Below the pieces are notes generated by a model that was given only the letters and a program-made list of their open reading frames with translations, was not told the origin of the DNA and ran no database searches. From Anthoceros angustus (taxonomy: Eukaryota; Streptophyta; Anthocerotopsida; Anthocerotales; Anthocerotaceae): 64,000 bases of DNA. Below, in pieces: positions 57,732-64,000 of this stretch. A program made the translations under genes and the position numbers. Position 1 is the stretch's first letter, and each line of letters begins with the position of its first letter. The stretch is from positions 2,046,001-2,110,000 of the forward strand of contig VJWM01000044.1 of the NCBI GenBank assembly GCA_010909165.1, written 5' to 3'.

Positions 57732-60700
57732 TTTTTGGCCGCGGATTTGTTGCTTGACGTTGCGGTTTGCAGGAACTTGTTGCTGAGCAGTCGCGTTCGA
57801 GGAGGATTTTGTCTGAATGTCGTGTTTTGAGAGGAACCTATTGCTGCCATAATCGTGATTTTCTTGTCCAGGGTGCCATGTGTGCTTGGGGAATCTTGTG
57901 TGCAGGGGAGGAGTGTGTGGTTGTGGTTGTGGTAGGCTAGTGTCACACGCGCATTGCAAGGAAGGTGCTCGACACTTTCTAAACGCCGTGGTTGGGTGGT
58001 TTCCATAACAAGAGCGAGACATCTGACAAAATCCCTCGATTTCGACAATCATGGGTTGAAGGATATGGGAGTGCGTGCAGATGTCTAGCAGGGGGAGGGG
58101 GCGAAGGGACAGCCATGGGAGATCGCCTCCGCTTGTGACTGCAAGAGATTTGAGGGCTGCGAGGAGAAATCAGTTGAGGGAGGAAAATGCCGTTGCGGCC
58201 ACACGACGGATTGAAGAGGAAGAAGAGATACGGGCACTTGAGGAAGAGGCCGCTTTTGCTCTTGCCTACAAGGGCAGGCCGAGCGATCAAGATAAGATTG
58301 CTGCCAGTGAGGACGACGTAGAAGGCACAGACAGTGAAAGGAAGGAGGTCGTCGACGAAGAGTTGGTGCGACGGGAAGAAAGCGAAGAGGAGGAATCTGA
58401 TCACAGACGTAGTTTGAGTCTACAACCTCGACCTTCTCAACGTTGGAATTTTCAGAGTGGTGGATCAAGCTCGACTTCAAGCGAGACACGCCACCTGCAT
58501 GCTTGACGTGTCACTGTCAACAATGTGTCAGAGTCAACGTCTTGTAGATGCATAAATAGGCATGCCGCAACATGCGGCGTTGAGTGGCGGCATGCCGCAA
58601 CACGCGGCGTTGAGTGGCGGCATGCCACAACACGCGGCGTTGGTGGCGGCATGCCGCAACACGCGGCGTTGAGTGGCGGCATGCCGCAACACGCGGCGTT
58701 GAGTGGCGGCATGCCGCAACACGCGGATGTGTTACATTTGTTATGCACTTTGTAAACTCACGCCCCTCTCCTCCTCCGAATTCGGCAGCCAAAGGTCACG
58801 CAAGGCGCCACCCTAGTGTAAGTACGTCCCGTTCCAATAATTCTATGGCTGTCATTTCGAACAACGTGTCTGGAGGGTTGGGCTGCCGGCTGGGGAAACT
58901 ATTGCATGGTTGGGTTGACGGAAGAAAAGGTAAGGGGTTCGTCTGGTAAAAGACTCTCGTTCTTTGAGTCTTTAGCCAGAACTTTGCCATCCCTGCGTAA
59001 AACATGCAATCTTGTGTGCACAGGAAGGAGGGGTAAGTAGCAGAGAATTTCACGCATGGTCTGAGGATCTTACATTGCATCTCGATCGAATCATTGCTCA
59101 ACTCTCGAATTTGGGAAACACCTCTAGGGGAGCCACCACATCACAACAATGCTCGAGTCTTTGTGCAAGACATCCTGCATGCAGGGAACGTTGGTTAATC
59201 GGTTTAGCAGGAGAAGGGAGCGCGAGTGCGTCGAGGACACCTAGACCGACAAGATCGGTGGAGCCACAGGAGCTGGAGGTTGTCCCAACCACAGCCAGAT
59301 GTCAAGTTTGGGAAATGAAGAAGCGACGATGCGAAAGCCTTTATGCACTTTGGAACATGTGTCTCATGCCAATCTGGAGGATCTGATGGTACTGTGCATT
59401 TTCCACAGGTTATTGAGGGACATGGAGTGTGGTATAGTCGAACTTATGGTGCCGGTCGCGCCAGACTAGAAGGACTTGAAGGCACCTTCTCAACCGTTTC
59501 GTGGGCTCGATTATGCTCACCACACCTTGGCCGAGAACTCTCCGTGAAAGAAAAGAGAGTCCCTATTTGACTATGTTGAACGATTCTACGGATACTTGGA
59601 TCGAGTCCCGAAGTGTGCACCCGTGACCCCAGGAAACCCTCCCACATCATGATATTCGCAAGAGCAAGCACTGGATTGGTTTGTAAGCGGATTATCGAGA
59701 AAAATGGAGGTACATTGCCGGCGAGGAACTAAGATGTTGGCCGGAACAATAATTCGTTTAGCAAAGGAGTGGGAATCGGCCGAGTTGGGTAGAAGGAGGA
59801 AGAAGAGAAGAAGCTATAAGAAGAGGAAGGGATTCAGGAGATCCAGTTCTTCTTCTTCCTCTTCCTCGCCTCCCCCATCTTCATCGTCATCCTCTGAGAG
59901 CGAAGAGAGTAGTACCCAGGAAAGCTCGACGTTAGATGAAGAATCCAGAAAGCCTATGAACGACGAGAAAAGACTTGGAGAAGGTCAAGAAAGCAGCGGA
60001 GGAAGTTGGTACCGGAGAAGGAGAGGAAGGAAAGGCAGTTCGATGAATGGAGAAGGGGGAAACGTCCACTGCAGGAGGGGAATTGCGGACCAAGTGGAAG
60101 CTCTGACCAAGCGATTGACAGAATTGGAGGTCAAGGCAGTAAAGAATCAGACCACGCGGAGGTCACCTTCACCTGCAAGGCAGTTGGTGTATTGCTCAAT
60201 CTGTCATCAATCCGGACACACCAACAAGGGAGTGTATTCGAGCACCATGCCATGCTGTGAATTACCATGTGGAGAGTATCATGCTTGGCGATTACTGGTA
60301 CGTAGATGAGGCTTATCAAGTGTAGGCAGTCATTGGGAGTCGGCCGCCTCGATCGATGAGGTGACTTACGCCATCACAAATCGTGGAGGTATGGGTCGCG
60401 ACCTACCTCACTGGGACCATGGAGGCGAACCTTCTCGAGGCCGATGACGATTCCACCAAGTCTGCTACAATTGGGGCCTTTGGTCACTATTCGAACAATT
60501 GCCCAAAACCACGAGATAGATGGGGTATGTGCCTTTTGTCAAGTGTGCAAGGAGCTAGGCCACAAGGTTGGTACTGAGGTGTTCAAGAGTGACCGGGTTA
60601 GTGCCAACCCGTCCGGAGTGCGATTCACGGAGCCTCTGATGGGGGCCTTCCCAATCCGAAACCGCCATCACCGTAACGACACCGGTTTTAAAGATGGAAG

Positions 60701-61422
60701 CAGAGTTCAATTTCCTTGATGAATCCAAAGGTGTATTCCGGGATTGTGGAGGAAGGATATGAGGAGAAATGAGTGCGGATCCGGACGAGGGCTATTGGTG
60801 GCCAAAGTGACCACAAGATCCAAACGGCAAGAGAGAGACTGATCGCCGAGGCGGGAGGAACGCAAGCGGAGGAAGGTGAAGGACGACTCACCGTGGCCTC
60901 CGGAGACTCGTGGGAGTCGGGGGTTGGAAGAAGGAGAAAGGGATGAAGGTGACCAGGAGCAACCTATGGCGGTAGGTAGTCTCGTAGTGGCATTACGTTT
61001 AAGTCACGCAGTAGGGCCAGCAAAAGTATCCTTTGTGTCATGGAGCAAGGCACCCTACGAGGGGATTGGAGCTTCCATCGATGGGGTACACCTCGGGGTA
61101 CATGGGTGAGCTCCTCGGGTAGTGATCGTGCCTATAGAGGACCCCCAGTTGAGGAGATGGAAATAAAACCCGAGTTGTTGTATAGGTACCTATCTGCAAG
61201 TAGAAGTTGTTGTAGAGGAGGATTCGAATCGACTTCAAGGAGGTCAACACTCCCGTGAGGATCAAGCAATACCAACTGAATCCCAAGTATTCTATGGTCA
61301 TCAAAGATCAGTTGGATCAATACTTGGAAGCCGGAGTGATCTATCCTGTGTTTACCAGCGAGTGGGTCGCCCTGATTGTGATTGTGCCCAAGAGACAACA
61401 GGGGAAGGTACGGGTGTGCTAA
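57732..61422 (+). mobile_element. Retroelement R4 internal region, uninterrupted: gag to truncated RT
   Basis: The only full-length pass besides R1. Gag opens at ATG 58,081 and stays open to 58,506 (SRGRGRR, a Glu-rich helix, QRWNFQSGG). Next are the 30-bp minisatellite (58,558-58,730) and a gag core with TAG at 59,467. A basic/Ser-rich domain, open from 59,704, and a CSICHQSGH knuckle at 60,193 follow. A second knuckle remnant (GHYSNNC, about 60,500) precedes FCQVCKELGHKVG and a charged linker. RT start is at 61,228-61,419, then TAA at 61,420. Ty3/gypsy affiliation rests on the RT start and tRNA-Asp primer site. No protease, RNase H or integrase, so it must have depended on other elements. 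Confidence 0.8.
58558..58730. repeat. 30-bp minisatellite in the gag leader of R4
   Basis: Six regular units of GGCATGCCGCAACACGCGGC plus GTTGAGTGGC. Both strands are open across it; it lies after the gag frame has closed, so it is probably non-coding. Confidence 0.92.
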
Positions 61423-63025
61423 GTACAATTTTGCAAGAAATCAAACTTGCATTTTGCAAAAGAAAAATGATTTCTTGACACCTTTTTCCATCACATTGCC
61501 TCATCACAAGCTATCTATCCTTGTGCAGCTCATAGTGATACAATATTCCATTCTCTAGATATCACAAGTTTCATGTAATATGGAATTTTTAAAAATGGAT
61601 AATTTGGTCATGGTTATCGCCATTAATCTATCTCTTTTATAAGAGTTTTTACATCTTTTCTCTTTCATGTGTAATGCATCATCCTTCTAAAAAGTGTCCA
61701 ATTTGGTGCCCTTCAAAGCCTTGTCACGGCATTTTTGTTCATGAAGAACCCATGAGAAATTAGCCTTGAGTTTACGAGTAGGTACAAGCTTGGTTCTATT
61801 TAGTTTTCTACCGGACTGTATTGAGAGGGGCACTATAGTCCCATGTAGCCTACTTGTAGGAAACCCATTGCACGGCGAAATTTCCAAACTAGTTGTCCAT
61901 TTTTCTGGTACGACTAGGTGGTATACTATACTTGTTGGGGCTTATATGGGTAGACATTATTCATGTCATAATTAGAAGCCATCTAGAGCTAATTGGCATA
62001 GGCCTCATAGTGGTATTGGTAAAATTTCCGGCCTAGCTGGCACGGTTGCTCGGTTAGGCAAAACACATTATAAGTCCTCTCGGGATGGTGCCATGGGTTC
62101 TAGTAGCGAACATGGGGAACAAATCGTCAGTTTATTCATCGTTGGGGTTTGGTTCACTTTCAAAAGGAAACAAGGCATATTTTGAAGGGTAACTTTGATG
62201 TATAGAATATTGCATGAACATGTTGTCCCATGCATTCTTGTAGAAACAAATTTAATAGGTGCTATGGTAAAATATTTTTCAAATTGTGAAAATATAAGTT
62301 TCAAGGCTTGTTTTGAAGGCCTAACCCATATGAGCTTAACCCATGAAGGTCTTGAAGGGGCTGGTTCGGATAAACCCTTTGCATGCCACACGAGTTCATC
62401 ATGAAACTCACTTTATCTAGAAATTGCCTTTCCATCCAGAAATAGCCATCAACTTATGGATCTAGGTCAAAGAGGTTTATAATACACTATAAGAACTCGA
62501 GCAAGATAGTCTATAACAGGTCGTAAGAATCATGTAGATTAGGGATTAAATGCTTTAGCAATGTGCTCCATCTTTTTAAAAACTCATAACATAAGCTAGG
62601 ATTTCTAAGATTGGAGGTTTTTTGCCATGCATGCACCTAGTGTATGAAACTATAAGGACCAAGTTGCAATACCGTTTGAATTGGGAGAAGGTAAATACTT
62701 AAAAAACATAGTAATCTAAGATTCCTAAGATTGGAGGGTTTTTGCTATGTATACACCTCATGTATTTTTTGAATATATAGACCTTATTATTGCAAGAATA
62801 CACCATAGTGAAAATATGCTGTAATTAAAAAAATATAGCATACCTTTTTTGCATGGCCATAACAAATGGTGAATATGTCTGAATGTATATTATTTTAATG
62901 ACTTAAAATGTGAATGACCTAGGGAACAAATAAGGGCAGCATGTCACATGAGGCGGTTTACATATGGGTAGAGAGTTCAAAGCTCTCACAAATAGACCAC
63001 ATGGACACACATTTATAAGAACGTC
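61423..63025. other. AT-rich tract after truncated RT (unit 3)
   Basis: Copy of 28,226-29,796. No gene recognised; diverged CTAAGATTGGAGG direct repeats at about 62,600-62,660 and 62,720-62,780. Confidence 0.55.
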
Positions 63026-63181
63026 GTTATTAAGCATCCTGCGCTTAGATCGGTACTTAGATGGGGTGCCTAAAGGAAGTGGATGTTTTTCTGTAAAAGT
63101 GATGTTATTAAGCATCCTGCGCTTAGATCGGTACTTAGATGGGGTGCCTAAAGGAAGTGGATGTTTTTCTGTAAAAGTGAT
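63026..63181 (+). repeat. Two exact tandem 78-bp 5S-like units (unit 3)
   Basis: Units 63,026-63,103 and 63,104-63,181 are identical. Each has ATTAAGCATCCTGCGCTTAG, GGTACTTAGATGGGGTGCCT and GGAAG, in the order of the 5S rRNA internal control region but diverged. No terminator of T residues beyond TTTTT inside the unit. Confidence 0.45.
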
Positions 63182-63668
63182 GGGTGATAAAAGTAGCTTA
63201 GGCACACCATTATTATGACCAAATTATTTCGGGAAACCAGTTTGGTTCTTCGTGGCCGCCATTTTTTGCCTCCAAAAAGCTTCTTGTGTGGGCAAGATGC
63301 AATTACCGCAGACCGACAAACACTAAGTGTGTGTCAAACAATTTTATTTATAGAATCAAGTCGGAAGAAGTTTGAATTTCTGAACTCTTCCGGCCAGCAG
63401 CAGCTAATGACTTCGACTATAGTTTAGGTCGTCCAGTACTCGTGTTTTCACCAGTACAACCGACGGCTCACAACTCCTCTGCACCTCTCCGGTACACCAC
63501 CCACAAACCAGTTGCAACACACTTTACGTGGGCCTTTAGGCAAAAACCGACGTGCTCTCAGGGTCCATTTTGTTCCTACAAAATAAAAGACCTTGACAGT
63601 AGCCAAATTGACTGGAGATAAAGTTTCACGGTATGGTTCACCTGTTAAAATCCTTAGCAACTGTATAA
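63182..63668. other. Downstream flank of the ABCB last exon (unit 3)
   Basis: Presumed 3' untranslated and 3' flanking sequence of the minus-strand ABCB gene. No independent gene. Confidence 0.4.
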
Positions 63669-63864
63669 TCAGTTGCCCGACTGTTGCAGGTTGATGAGCT
63701 TGCAATATGCTCCTTTCCTTGCAAGCAATTCCTTAGGACTGCCTTGTTCAATGATAGTTCCATCTTGCACAACTGCAATTGTATTGGCTCCCTGGATGGT
63801 GGACAGGCGGTGCGCAATGACAACAGTTGTTCTGCCTTGCATCAATCTATCCAAGGCCTCTTCT
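63669..63864 (-). CDS. ABC transporter B family (MDR/P-glycoprotein-type), last exon, partial
   Basis: The open 3' exon encodes 64 residues from [20 protein letters not shown] (H-loop His at residue 18) through [20 protein letters not shown] to LINLQQSGN and stop. This is the standard C-terminal end of the second nucleotide-binding domain of plant ABCB half- or full-size exporters, which pump diverse substrates, some of them auxin. A CAG acceptor precedes it; Walker A, signature and Walker B motifs would lie in exons beyond the right edge of the window. This is the only one of four copies without the 2-bp deletion or a patch, so it may belong to a live gene. Confidence 0.8.
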
Positions 63865-64000
63865 CTGATCCGCAGACATGTAGAAGTGCAGTACATGGTA
63901 AGTTTGGCGTGGCCGCTGATGCTAGTGCTTGGAACATCGGGAATTCACATTGTGCTTCATCAAATTCCACTGGCGACAGGAGATAAAGCAAGCACGTAGG
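63865..64000. other. Intron or intergenic sequence upstream of the ABCB last exon
   Basis: Matches 30,622-30,755. In unit 1 this sequence leads directly into unit 2; here the window ends. Confidence 0.4.

Larger units (their letters stand above)
48281..64000 (+). repeat. Tandem unit 3 (about 15.7 kb, continuing past the window)
   Basis: Collinear with unit 1 from its first base, nearly identical apart from indels; it has the more intact gene copies. Confidence 0.92.

Noticed and set aside
58558-58730. Possible repeat protein encoded by the 30-bp minisatellite
   Set aside because: Both strands are equally open, it follows a closed gag frame, and the R1 version is frame-shifted.
63026-63181. 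Functional 5S rRNA genes
   Set aside because: Only the 3' half of a 5S-like sequence is present, diverged at many paired positions and in 78-bp units instead of ~120-bp genes with spacers.
15351-64000. A novel defence or metabolic gene cluster
   Set aside because: The repeated genes (DUF677, MRL7-type, ABCB tail, retroelement) have no shared pathway; their proximity is explained by tandem duplication.
1-64000. Organellar or bacterial origin
   Set aside because: Spliceosomal introns, CACTA and Ty3-type elements and plant-specific protein families place the sequence in a plant nuclear genome.

Overview
The window looks like nuclear DNA of a land plant. It carries two UPF0496/DUF677 (AT14A-like) genes, an intron-bearing gene of the land-plant MRL7/SVR4 (RCB/NCP) family, the last exon of a plant ABCB transporter, a CACTA (En/Spm) transposon with a 3-bp target duplication, and a Ty3/gypsy-type retroelement with a tRNA-Asp primer site. 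Introns are short (84-137 bp) and the MRL7-type protein differs clearly from the flowering-plant versions I know, so a non-flowering plant is possible, but the species cannot be fixed from sequence alone.

Layout. 1-3,140: GC-rich minisatellite embedded in three macro-repeat units. 3,140-4,740: no recognisable gene. 4,740-13,185: CACTA element (7,705-13,065) preceded by a tandem duplicate of its left flank and 5' third. 13,952-15,177: the one intact-looking DUF677 gene (minus strand; called locus A here). 15,351-64,000: three tandem traversals of a ~15.4-kb unit. Its order is DUF677 remnants, MRL7-type gene, DUF677-like gene, retroelement, AT-rich 3' tract, ABCB last exon. Unit 1 is 15,351-30,698. 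Unit 2 is 30,699-48,280; it has lost the MRL7 section and is heavily rearranged. Unit 3 is 48,281 to beyond 64,000; it has the best reading frames and is nearly identical to unit 1.

The most unusual signal is how the pieces are joined. At most of the copy breakpoints I could resolve, the two joined sequences share a short exact word of 7-11 bases. The left flank of unit 3 (46,060-48,291) is an ABCB-tail backbone in which three short stretches are replaced by pieces of the DUF677 gene, with seven joints of 9-11 bases. The retroelement of unit 2 contains a 2.73-kb inverted copy of nearby sequence, one fold-back inversion and one near-perfect long palindrome, also mostly joined at 10-11-base words. 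This fits microhomology-mediated template switching. It equally fits chimeras made by whole-genome amplification or assembly, and the sequence alone cannot decide between them.

The genes do not form a functional pathway: a DUF677 family cluster, a plastid/nuclear regulator and an ABC transporter tail are linked by duplication, not by function. Many copies differ by small indels in homopolymers and in CAG/CTG/CG contexts, so some apparent frameshifts may be consensus errors.
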